Below are positions 1 through 5,870 of a stretch of 9,788 bases of DNA, piece by piece. Below the pieces are notes generated by a model that was given only the letters and a program-made list of their open reading frames with translations, made no database searches and was not told the DNA's origin. Every line of letters begins with the position of its first letter. The first letter of the stretch is position 1. The DNA is from Actinomycetes bacterium (GTDB lineage: Bacteria > Actinomycetota > Actinomycetes > Actinomycetales > Microbacteriaceae). The translations under genes were made by a program, and so were the position numbers. Location: NCBI GenBank assembly GCA_023451265.1, contig JAEYAG010000152.1, positions 1-9,788 on the forward strand, given 5' to 3'.

Positions 1-886
1 GGTCGAGCTCGGCCAGGACGCGGTCGATCGTCGCCTGGTCCACGCCCTGCTGGGCGAGGACGGCCGCGATGTCGGCACGCGCCTGCGGGAGGGCGTCGAC
101 GACGCTCTGCCCGGCCGCCGCGGCGCGATCGGCATAACCGTCGAGCGTCGCGGTGCCCGCCGAGACCTGTGCGGCTCCGTCGGCGACCTGCGCCGCACCG
201 CTGGCGAGAGTGCGCGTGCCGTCGGCGAGGGCGGCGGCGCCGGTCGCGAGGTCGCCGGTGCCCGTCGCGAGCTGCGCGCTGCCGTCGGCGACCTGCGTCG
301 CACCGTCGGTCAGCGTGGTCGCGCCGTCGGCGGCAGTCGACAGCTGCGCGCGGATGTCGCTGAGGGCGGCGAGCAGCCGGGAGGCGGCCTCCTGCCCCAC
401 GAGTTCGGCGACGGAGCGGCGGATCTTCTCCACCGCCTGCGTGCCGATCGTCGACGCGAGGTAGTTGTTGGCGTCGTTGGTCTTCAGCCCGATCGTGGCC
501 TGCCGCGGCGCGTCGCCGCCGGCGGAGGTGAGCGCGTCGGAGAAGTCCGCCGGCAGCGTCACCACGAAGTCGACCTCACCGGCGTGGAGCGCGGCAGCAG
601 CATCCGCCTCGTCCATCGCCCGCCAGTCGAACGCGTGTCCTTCGATGAGCTGATCGGACACCTGCGCACCGTAGTCGACCGCGTCCGCACCGGTGCCCGC
701 GCCCTCGTCGAGGTCGACGAGGGCGACCGGGACCTCGGTGAAGTGGCCGTAGGGGTCCTGGTTCGCCCAGAGATACAGGCCGCCGTAGAGGACGGGGACG
801 AGCATGAGGGCGACGAGGGCGATGACCGACATCCGCGTCCCGGTGAGCCGCCGCAGTTCGGCGGCGATCATGGCGGGGATCTTCAT
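1..886 (-). CDS. YhgE/Pip-family membrane protein, N-terminal part (runs off the left edge)
   Basis: The frame stays open from the ATG at 886 to the window edge, giving 295 complete codons. Residues about 19-42 form one hydrophobic membrane segment (MSVIALVALMLVPVLYGGLY). An extracytoplasmic region follows, including a PVALVDLDEG stretch and TNDANNYLAS near residue 136, as expected for the conserved N-terminal domain of the YhgE/phage-infection-protein family. Residues 187-249 are nine tandem heptads of the DGAxQLA type, typical of the long coiled or helical arm in these proteins. The family normally ends with several more membrane helices of the ABC-2 type; here they would lie beyond position 1. 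The start is supported by a GGAGG six bases upstream, and the ATG overlaps the stop of the upstream gene (ATGA). Family members are linked to envelope export and serve as phage receptors in some Firmicutes; the substrate here is unknown. The family call is firm, the function is not. Confidence 0.93.
   Translation of the reverse strand, partial: MKIPAMIAAELRRLTGTRMSVIALVALMLVPVLYGGLYLWANQDPYGHFTEVPVALVDLDEGAGTGADAVDYGAQVSDQLIEGHAFDWRAMDEADAAAALHAGEVDFVVTLPADFSDALTSAGGDAPRQATIGLKTNDANNYLASTIGTQAVEKIRRSVAELVGQEAASRLLAALSDIRAQLSTAADGATTLTDGATQVADGSAQLATGTGDLATGAAALADGTRTLASGAAQVADGAAQVSAGTATLDGYADRAAAAGQSVVDALPQARADIAAVLAQQGVDQATIDRVLAELD
140..328 (-). repeat. Nine tandem 21-bp units encoding DGAxQLA heptads
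   Basis: Residues 187-249 of the YhgE-like protein read as consecutive seven-residue units: DGATTLT, DGATQVA, DGSAQLA, TGTGDLA, TGAAALA, DGTRTLA, SGAAQVA, DGAAQVS, AGTATLD. The DNA period is 21 bp, so the array could gain or lose units in frame. Such heptads are common in YhgE/Pip proteins and predict an elongated helical arm outside the membrane. Confidence 0.85.
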
Positions 887-1569
887 CGTGCACCTCCGGC
901 GAGAAGCGCGCCGCGGCGCAGGCGGACCCGGCTCGGGCGGGGCCCGGTGACGGATGCCAGCGTCCGTGAGCCGTGGTCGGTCAGCGAGGCGGCGGCTGCC
1001 GCCCCCGCGATCACGAGGACGGCAAGTCCCCGGGCCGCGAACTCCTCGGCCAGCCGCCACCAGGCGGCGGGGTCGCCGCCGTGCCGGTCGGGCGACACGA
1101 GCACGAGACCGTCGACGCCGGGGCGCGCGGCGGCGAGCTCGAGCAGGATGCGCAGCCGATGCTCGGGGGCGAGGTCCGCGATCGGGAGCCGGCTGGCGGA
1201 GCGGAGGCCCTGCGCGTCGAGCCAGCGGCGCGCGGCCAGGGGGTCGGAGGGGAGCCCCGCGAACATGAGCTCTTCGGCGACGACGCCGGCGACGGCGATG
1301 TTCGGCGCCGGTTCGCTGACATCGGGGGCGTCGACGAGGGCGACGCGCCGGCGCAGGGCGGCGACCGCGCGGCGGTCGGTGGCGCCGTCGAGGGCGACGG
1401 TGCCGGCATCCGGTCGCATGCGACCCGAGGCGATGAGGCCGAGCACGGTCGGGCGCTGCTGCGTCTCGGCGACCGCGAGCGTGGCGCGTCCGGAGCGGTA
1501 GACGAGGTCGGTCGGCGGCAGCGCTTCGTCGCGGCGGCCCTTGGCCACCCCGGTCAGGTTCACCCGCAT
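883..1569 (-). CDS. Degenerate ABC-transporter ATPase-like protein (probably no ATP hydrolysis)
   Basis: This 228-residue protein lies between tetR and the YhgE gene. Its layout resembles an ABC ATP-binding subunit: an N-terminal beta region, a TVLGLIASGRMRPDAGTVALDG stretch (41-62) matching the sequence after Walker A, a helical middle, and LAPEHRLRILLELAAARPG (133-151) where the signature helix belongs. The catalytic motifs are lost. Walker A is replaced by AETQQRPT (34-41), with no glycine loop or lysine. The Q-loop position carries D80. LSGGQ is LAPEH. The Walker B aspartate and the catalytic glutamate are replaced in LVLVSPD (155-161). The H-loop region (184-194) has no histidine. The frame is intact and coupled at both ends, which argues for a working non-enzymatic role rather than decay. 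The start is the ATG at 1569, with GGGAGG seven bases upstream, overlapping the tetR stop as TGATG. The longer frame to 1665 lies inside tetR. The ABC relationship is inferred from motif order; a distant P-loop-like fold remains possible. Confidence 0.72.
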   Translation of the reverse strand: MRVNLTGVAKGRRDEALPPTDLVYRSGRATLAVAETQQRPTVLGLIASGRMRPDAGTVALDGATDRRAVAALRRRVALVDAPDVSEPAPNIAVAGVVAEELMFAGLPSDPLAARRWLDAQGLRSASRLPIADLAPEHRLRILLELAAARPGVDGLVLVSPDRHGGDPAAWWRLAEEFAARGLAVLVIAGAAAAASLTDHGSRTLASVTGPRPSRVRLRRGALLAGGAR

Positions 1570-2231
1570 CACTCGGCCTCCCGCCCGGTGGTCGGCGCGG
1601 TCTCTGCTGCGGCCGGGTCGAGGAGCCCGGGGTGCGCGGCGAGCAGCGCCTCGCTCTCGCGCCACGACAGGCCCGCGACGCTCAGCACGGTGCGCACCGC
1701 GAGCGATGCCGCCGCGGGCGAGGCGGCGTCGAAGCGGGTGATCGCGAGGCGCGCGGCCTCCTCGATGAGGCGTCCGAGCGTGGGGGCGGCGATGTCGGTG
1801 CGCAGGGACTCGTCCTCCTGTCCGGAGTGGACGATCGCCGCGACCGTGCGGCGCAGCGGCGCGAGCGCAGCGGCGGTCTGCTCCACGTGCGCCTCGTCAA
1901 GGGCGAGCGCCGCCGCCACCTGGACATGCGCCGCCTCGACCCACAGCGCCGCGGTGAGGCGGGCGAGGGCGAGCGGCGGCGAGGGCTCGTCGAGGGCGGA
2001 GGCGATCGCGTTGAAGCGCTGCGCGCCCGAGGAGATGAGTTCGGCCAGCAGCGCCTGACGGTCGTCGAAGTGGCCGTACAGGGCGCGGCGCGAGAGCCCC
2101 GCGGCGCGGGCGATCTGGTCGATCGATGCGCTGGGGTCGATCGCCAGGGTGGTCGCGGCGGCGCGCAGGATGCCGGCGCGGTTGGCCGCGGCATCCTTTC
2201 GGGGACGGCGTGTGGGGACGGTGGAGGTCAC
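1569..2231 (-). CDS. TetR-family transcriptional repressor
   Basis: This 220-residue protein has a classic TetR N-terminal DNA-binding domain. Residues 20-66 read as helix 1 (GILRAAATTLA), then SIDQIARAAGLSRRALYGHF with the recognition helix near 46-55, then DDRQALLAELI. The remainder is an alanine-rich, all-helical ligand/dimer domain with no family-specific motif, so the inducer cannot be named. The start codon is GTG at 2231; no good Shine-Dalgarno sequence precedes it, and a TAGACT -10 box ends six bases upstream, so the transcript is probably leaderless. The gene is first in an operon with the ABC-like gene and the YhgE gene, joined by a TGATG overlap. The perfect palindrome in its promoter is the likely self-operator. 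It most likely represses its own operon and is released by a compound or envelope stress that the YhgE-like protein handles; that last step is inference. Confidence 0.95.
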   Translation of the reverse strand: MTSTVPTRRPRKDAAANRAGILRAAATTLAIDPSASIDQIARAAGLSRRALYGHFDDRQALLAELISSGAQRFNAIASALDEPSPPLALARLTAALWVEAAHVQVAAALALDEAHVEQTAAALAPLRRTVAAIVHSGQEDESLRTDIAAPTLGRLIEEAARLAITRFDAASPAAASLAVRTVLSVAGLSWRESEALLAAHPGLLDPAAAETAPTTGREAE

Positions 2232-2237
2232 CCGCTC

Positions 2238-2266
2238 AGTCTAGAAACTTGCACACCTGTGTGCAA
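2238..2266 (-). promoter_or_regulatory. tetR operon promoter, leaderless type
   Basis: On the minus strand a TTGCAC -35 box (2266-2261) is followed by a 17-bp spacer and a TAGACT -10 box (2243-2238). Six bases then lead to the GTG start at 2231, so transcription would begin at or next to the start codon. This is the usual geometry of leaderless genes in actinobacteria and explains the missing ribosome binding site. Confidence 0.7.
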
Positions 2267-2269
2267 GTT
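2246..2269. promoter_or_regulatory. Perfect 11+11 bp palindromic operator, probable TetR site
   Basis: AACTTGCACAC (2246-2256) and GTGTGCAAGTT (2259-2269) are exact reverse complements separated by the two bases CT. The site covers the -35 box and most of the spacer of the tetR promoter, so a bound dimer would block RNA polymerase. Its length, symmetry and position next to the gene fit a TetR-family self-operator. Confidence 0.82.
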
Positions 2270-2283
2270 AGTGGGGCACCCGC

Positions 2284-2346
2284 CGTTCGAGGAGCGCAAA
2301 TGGTCCCCGACTCGCCGATCCGGGAGCCGTTTGCGCTCCCCGAACG
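2284..2346 (-). terminator. Long stem-loop after argG, probable transcription terminator
   Basis: The arms at 2284-2303 and 2327-2346 pair over 20 positions with two non-Watson-Crick positions, one of which is a G:U wobble in either strand's RNA. The loop is 23 bases. The hairpin begins ten bases beyond the argG stop and sits before the tetR promoter, where a terminator is expected to insulate the two units. There is no T-tract on either side, so it would be a U-less terminator or an RNA-stabilising hairpin. It could also be a copy of a dispersed palindromic repeat. Confidence 0.6.
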
Positions 2347-2355
2347 GGGCGGAGG

Positions 2356-3798
2356 TCAGTCGGCGCCGAAGTCGTACATCGCCGACTCGGATGCCGCCTC
2401 GACGGCCTCGGCGAGAGCTTCGGTCTCGGCATCCGCCTGCTGCGCCGACTCGGTGATCTCGCCGGATTCGCCGGCCGTGACGCGGCCGACGAGCTCCCCG
2501 GTCGCGCCGCCGATGAGGCCCATGCCGGCGTACTGCTCCAGGCGCGAGCGCGAGTCGGCGATGTCGAGGTTGCGCATCGTGAGCTGGCCGATGCGGTCGG
2601 TGGGGCCGAAGGCGGCGTCGCCGACGCGCTCCATCGAGAGCTTCTCGGGCGCGTAGGAGAGGTGCGGGGCGGTGGTGTCGAGGATCGTCCAGTCGTCGCC
2701 GCGGCGCAGGCGCAGCGTGACCGTGCCGGTGATCGTCGACCCGACCCACTTCTGGATCGACTCGCGCAGCATGAGCGACTGCGGCTCGAGCCAGCGGCCC
2801 TCGTACATGAGCCGGCCCAGGCGCCGACCCTGCTCGTGGTAGGTCGCGAGGGTGTCTTCGTTGAGGATGCCGTTGACCAGGCGCTCGTAGGCGATGAACA
2901 GCAGCGCCATGCCGGGCGCCTCGTAGATGCCGCGCGACTTCGCCTCGATGATGCGGTTCTCGATCTGGTCGCTCATGCCGAGGCCGTGGCGGCCGCCGAT
3001 GCGGTTGGCCTCGAAGACGAGCTCGACGGGGTCGTCGAACGTGACGCCGTTGAGAGCCACGGGGCGCCCGCCCTCGAACGCGACGGTGACGTCCTCGGTC
3101 GCGATCTCGACGGAGGGGTCCCAGTACTTCACACCCATGATCGGGTCGACGGTCTCGAGCGACACATCGAGGTGCTCGAGGGTCTTCGCTTCGTGCGTCG
3201 CGCCCCAGATGTTCGCGTCGGTCGAGTAGGCCTTCTCCGCGGAGTCACGGTAGGGGAAGCCGTGCGCCACGAGCCATTCGCTCATCTCCTGGCGCCCGCC
3301 GAGCTCGGTGACGAAGTCGGCGTCGAGCCACGGCTTGTAGATGCGCAGGGCGGGGTTCGCGAGCAGGCCGTAGCGGTAGAACCGCTCGATGTCGTTGCCC
3401 TTGTAGGTCGAGCCGTCGCCCCAGATGTCGACGCCGTCCTCCTTCATGGCGCGCACGAGGAGGGTGCCGGTGACGGCGCGGCCGAGCGGCGTCGTGTTGA
3501 AGTAGGTCTTGCCGCCGGAGCGGATGTGGAAGGCGCCGCACTGCAGGGCGACGAAGCCCTCTTCGACGAGGGCCGTCTTGCAGTCGACGAGGCGCGCGAC
3601 CTCGGCGCCGTACTCGAGCGCGCGGCCCGGGATGGCGGCGATGTCGGTCTCGTCGGGCTGGCCGAGGTCACCCGTGTACGTGCAGGGGATCGCGCCCTTG
3701 TCGCGCATCCACGCGACGGCGACGGAGGTATCGAGGCCCCCGGAGAAGGCGATGCCGACGCGCTCGCCGACGGGCAGGGACTGGAGGACCTTCGACAT
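2356..3798 (-). CDS. argG: Argininosuccinate synthase
   Basis: This 480-residue enzyme joins citrulline and aspartate with ATP to form argininosuccinate, the penultimate step of arginine synthesis, in the cytoplasm. The ATP pyrophosphatase loop is AFSGGLDTS (17-25). YFNTTPLGR (99-107) and GSTYKGNDIERF (129-140) are hallmark substrate and ATP-binding segments. Together with the length they place it in the type 2 subfamily, like E. coli ArgG, rather than the shorter form of about 400 residues. It is some 30 residues longer than the 447-residue E. coli enzyme because of an acidic tail (about 444-480) ending MYDFGAD. The ATG at 3798 is chosen because the ArgG homology begins there (MSKVLQSLPVGERVGIAFSGG). 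The frame continues upstream to 5718 only as antisense noise over the LuxR gene. No other arg gene is nearby, so it appears to be expressed alone. There is no Shine-Dalgarno sequence; a TAAACT box eight bases before the ATG suggests a leaderless mRNA. Confidence 0.98.
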   Translation of the reverse strand: MSKVLQSLPVGERVGIAFSGGLDTSVAVAWMRDKGAIPCTYTGDLGQPDETDIAAIPGRALEYGAEVARLVDCKTALVEEGFVALQCGAFHIRSGGKTYFNTTPLGRAVTGTLLVRAMKEDGVDIWGDGSTYKGNDIERFYRYGLLANPALRIYKPWLDADFVTELGGRQEMSEWLVAHGFPYRDSAEKAYSTDANIWGATHEAKTLEHLDVSLETVDPIMGVKYWDPSVEIATEDVTVAFEGGRPVALNGVTFDDPVELVFEANRIGGRHGLGMSDQIENRIIEAKSRGIYEAPGMALLFIAYERLVNGILNEDTLATYHEQGRRLGRLMYEGRWLEPQSLMLRESIQKWVGSTITGTVTLRLRRGDDWTILDTTAPHLSYAPEKLSMERVGDAAFGPTDRIGQLTMRNLDIADSRSRLEQYAGMGLIGGATGELVGRVTAGESGEITESAQQADAETEALAEAVEAASESAMYDFGAD

Positions 3799-3806
3799 GG
3801 GACTCA

Positions 3807-3812
3807 AGTTTA
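3807..3812 (-). promoter_or_regulatory. Probable -10 box of a leaderless argG promoter
   Basis: On the minus strand, TAAACT (3812-3807) matches the TAnnnT -10 pattern and ends eight bases before the argG ATG. Transcription would start within a base or two of the start codon, consistent with the absence of a ribosome binding site. No convincing -35 hexamer was found 16-18 bases upstream. Confidence 0.5.
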
Positions 3813-3884
3813 GTGAGCGTCGCTGGGGACGGCGATCGGGCCCGTCGCCCCCGGGGCACGTCATCGCAGAGCGGGTGGACCCCG

Positions 3885-3890
3885 TAGTCT
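3885..3890 (+). promoter_or_regulatory. Possible -10 box for the LuxR-type regulator
   Basis: TAGTCT fits the TAnnnT pattern and lies about 67 bases before the chosen start, which would give a leader of about 60 bases. The -35 position 17 bases upstream reads CATCGC, which is weak. This is the only reasonable -10 candidate seen in the 159-bp divergent gap between argG and this gene. Confidence 0.25.
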
Positions 3891-3957
3891 GGCCGCACGC
3901 GTGCCGTCTCGGCGCGCAGCCGTGGCGGGGTGACTGCGGCGCCGAGGGGAGATGCAG

Positions 3958-5541
3958 ATGGGGACGATGGTCGACGGTGCCGGCGAAGACCGCGGGGAGA
4001 TGCTCACGAGGGATGCCTCCCGGGCGCCCCGGCACAACCCCGCGCTCCGGGGGGAGGCGGCCGACGCGACCGTCGTGCCGATCCCGCGCGGGGACGACAT
4101 CGAGCTGGCCGCAGCTCGCGGCGACGCCGCCCAGGTCGTCTCCCTGATCGACGCCTCGCCGATCGAGGCCTGGTTCGCCGTGCCGCCGGACCGGATGCAG
4201 GAGATCCTGAGCGGGCTGTCGCCGTCCGCGATGCACGGCAGCGGCGCGGTGCACGCCTTCCGCCTGCTGCTGCAGAGCGACCCCGTCGAGCCGGGCGAGA
4301 GCGGCGACGGGTGGCGTGCGCTGGGCGAGCTCGGCGGCGGATTCTTCGACGCGCGCGTGCACGGTCAGCCGCTCCGTGCGGCCGCCGTCCTCGATCGCGG
4401 CGGCGAGGTCGTGACCCGCACGAACGCGCTCTTCGACGAGACGGCGGGCTGGCGAGCGTTCATCGCCGTCCAGACCGGGATCCAGTCGATCCTGGCGGGC
4501 GAGTACGCAGCGGCGCTCGCCGCCTTCTCGCACGCCGTCACGGCGCCGCCGCCGCGCACGCTCGCGGTCCTGCATCGCGATGCGATGGTGAAGGGCGCGC
4601 TCGTTCACGCCCTCTTCGGCGATCCCGCCGCGGCCCGGCGCGATCTCGACGTCGCCGCGACGGTCGTCCGGACGCAGAGCTGGGCGGAGACGATCGTCGA
4701 CGCGCACGCCGAGATAGCGGAGGCGGTCCTCCTGGCCGACACCCTGCCGGATGCCGCGATCGATCGACTCGAGCACGTGCCGATCGCCCTCGTCGGCGAG
4801 CTCTGGCCGCTGCGGCTGCTCGCGACGGCGACCGTCTACCTGCGCGCGGGTCGGCCGGACGCCGGCAGACGACGGATCGACGAACTCGATCACTTCCCCG
4901 CCCAGGCGACGGATGGTCTCCCTCGAGTCGCGCCCGCCCTCGCGAGGAGCGCGATCGCCCTCATCGAGGCGGACTTCATCGCCGCAGCGGACGTGATCGC
5001 CGCCGATCCCGGGACCGTCGTCGTCGACACGGGACTGGTCCGCGCGGTCCTGGATCTCGTCGCGGGCGATGAGGATGCCGCGATCCTCCGTCTCACCGGT
5101 CTGGGCCCGCGCACGGCCGGCCTGTCCCGCCTCGAGGCGGGACGGACGATCGCCCTCGCGTGGGCGCTGCTGCGCAAGGGCGACGAGAAGGCGGCCGAGC
5201 AGACGCTGCGGGCGCTGCGGGAGCGGGAGGGTGCGGACATACCGCTCCCTCTCGTCGTCCCCCAGGAGATCCATCGGTTCGCCGTCGCCCGGGTCCCGGG
5301 CTGGCCGGTCGAGGCGCCCATCGGCTTCGTCTCGGATGCCGAACCGCGGCCACGGCTCACGGAGGGCGAGAGAAGGCTGCTGCCGCTCCTGGCAGCGGGT
5401 CTGACGAGGGAGCAGATGGCCTCGGAGCTGTTCGTCTCCGTGAACACCGTGAAGACCCAGCAGCGGTCGCTGTTCCGCAAGCTGGGCGTCTCGAGCCGCG
5501 TGGACGCGCTCGTCGTGGCCGACCGCCTGCAGCTGATCTGA
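3958..5541 (+). CDS. LuxR-family transcriptional regulator with a TPR-like helical region
   Basis: With the start at 3958 the protein has 527 residues. The C-terminus is a clear LuxR/GerE DNA-binding domain: LTEGERRLLPLLAAGLTREQ (467-486) followed by MASELFVSVNTVKTQQRSLF (487-506) and RKLGVSSRVDAL (507-518), with the recognition helix around 494-506. The N-terminal 460 residues are alanine-rich and helical; a stretch near 165-240 (AFIAVQTGIQSILAGEYAAA and onward) looks like TPR pairs, as in the middle of MalT-like regulators. No P-loop, NACHT or receiver domain is visible, so how it senses a signal is unknown. ATGs at 3952, 3958 and 3967 share the frame. 3958 is preferred because GAGGGGAG ends six bases before it; for 3952 the same sequence is too close. 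The next gene, in the same direction 194 bp on, encodes a giant surface protein and is a plausible target. The DNA-binding role is firm; the target is inference. Confidence 0.9.
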   Translation: MGTMVDGAGEDRGEMLTRDASRAPRHNPALRGEAADATVVPIPRGDDIELAAARGDAAQVVSLIDASPIEAWFAVPPDRMQEILSGLSPSAMHGSGAVHAFRLLLQSDPVEPGESGDGWRALGELGGGFFDARVHGQPLRAAAVLDRGGEVVTRTNALFDETAGWRAFIAVQTGIQSILAGEYAAALAAFSHAVTAPPPRTLAVLHRDAMVKGALVHALFGDPAAARRDLDVAATVVRTQSWAETIVDAHAEIAEAVLLADTLPDAAIDRLEHVPIALVGELWPLRLLATATVYLRAGRPDAGRRRIDELDHFPAQATDGLPRVAPALARSAIALIEADFIAAADVIAADPGTVVVDTGLVRAVLDLVAGDEDAAILRLTGLGPRTAGLSRLEAGRTIALAWALLRKGDEKAAEQTLRALREREGADIPLPLVVPQEIHRFAVARVPGWPVEAPIGFVSDAEPRPRLTEGERRLLPLLAAGLTREQMASELFVSVNTVKTQQRSLFRKLGVSSRVDALVVADRLQLI

Positions 5542-5581
5542 GCCGATCCCCCGCGCGCCGCAGCGGGTGCGGAGGCGGATG

Positions 5582-5601
5582 CTCCCGGGTGAAATCGGGG
5601 G
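5582..5601 (+). terminator. Weak stem-loop after the LuxR-type gene
   Basis: CTCCCG (5582-5587) can pair with CGGGGG (5596-5601), including one T:G wobble, around an eight-base loop. It lies 41 bases after the stop. No T-rich tail follows, so the terminator call is tentative and read-through into the surface gene is possible. Confidence 0.25.
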
Positions 5602-5668
5602 TGATATCCGTCGTGCACGCGGGCCGCGGCGTGGTCTGCGCAGAAGTCTGAGGGAAGGCCGACGCGCG

Positions 5669-5699
5669 CTGGGGTGCGCGGTGCGCACTGGGGTGCGCG
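5669..5699 (+). repeat. Two 12-bp direct repeats upstream of the surface-protein gene
   Basis: CTGGGGTGCGCG occurs exactly at 5669-5680 and again at 5688-5699, a period of 19 bp or nearly two helical turns. Between and within them TGCGC and GCGCA form a short inverted repeat. The pair sits 37 bases before the ATG at 5736, where a regulator-binding site could lie. No clear -35/-10 pair was found here. Confidence 0.5.
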
Positions 5700-5735
5700 A
5701 CCGGCCTGACTCAGCCACTGATGCGAGATGAGTTC

Positions 5736-5870
5736 ATGACGCGCGCGCTCCGAGGGACCCGTTCGACTGCCCAGACCCGCTCCGGCACGGTCAGAAGGCT
5801 GACCGCGGGGCTCGTCTCCGTGCTGCTGGCGGTGGGCGGCGTCGTGGCGGGGGCGATGCCCGCGAACGCA
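5736..5870 (+). other. Signal peptide of the surface protein (residues 1-45)
   Basis: The segment has five arginines in its first 21 residues, then the core LTAGLVSVLLAVGGVVAGAM and an ANA cleavage site before AGDYLQ. At 45 residues it is long, as is common for large Gram-positive surface proteins. The RR pair at 20-21 is followed by LTAG, not the Tat pattern, so Sec export is more likely. Confidence 0.85.

Noticed and set aside
584..2456. Several long plus-strand open frames (for example 584-1501, 973-2058, 1632-2456)
   Set aside because: They are antisense to the tetR operon, rich in Arg/Gly/Ala/Ser without domains, while the minus strand carries TetR and YhgE signatures and coupled start/stop overlaps.
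3831..3849. Imperfect palindrome GGCGATCGGG/CCCGTCGCC upstream of argG as an ArgR operator
   Set aside because: ARG boxes are AT-rich and differ from this; the arms are offset by one base, and such GC palindromes arise easily in this composition.
5669..5699. Direct repeats as a CRISPR or iteron array
   Set aside because: There are only two 12-bp copies with a 7-bp gap, no further units and no cas or rep genes nearby.
5674..5709. Eleven-codon GTG-started upstream frame before the surface gene
   Set aside because: The only purine-rich stretch (5650-5657) is about 16 bases away, too far for a ribosome binding site, and the peptide has no leader-like features.
3799..5718. 640-codon upstream extension of the argG frame
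   Set aside because: ArgG homology begins at the ATG at 3798; the extension is antisense to the LuxR-type gene and has no recognisable domain.
5793..5810. Twin-arginine (Tat) signal in the surface protein
   Set aside because: The RR pair is followed by LTAG and preceded by TV, which does not match the S/T-RR-x-F-L-K pattern; an ordinary Sec signal fits better.
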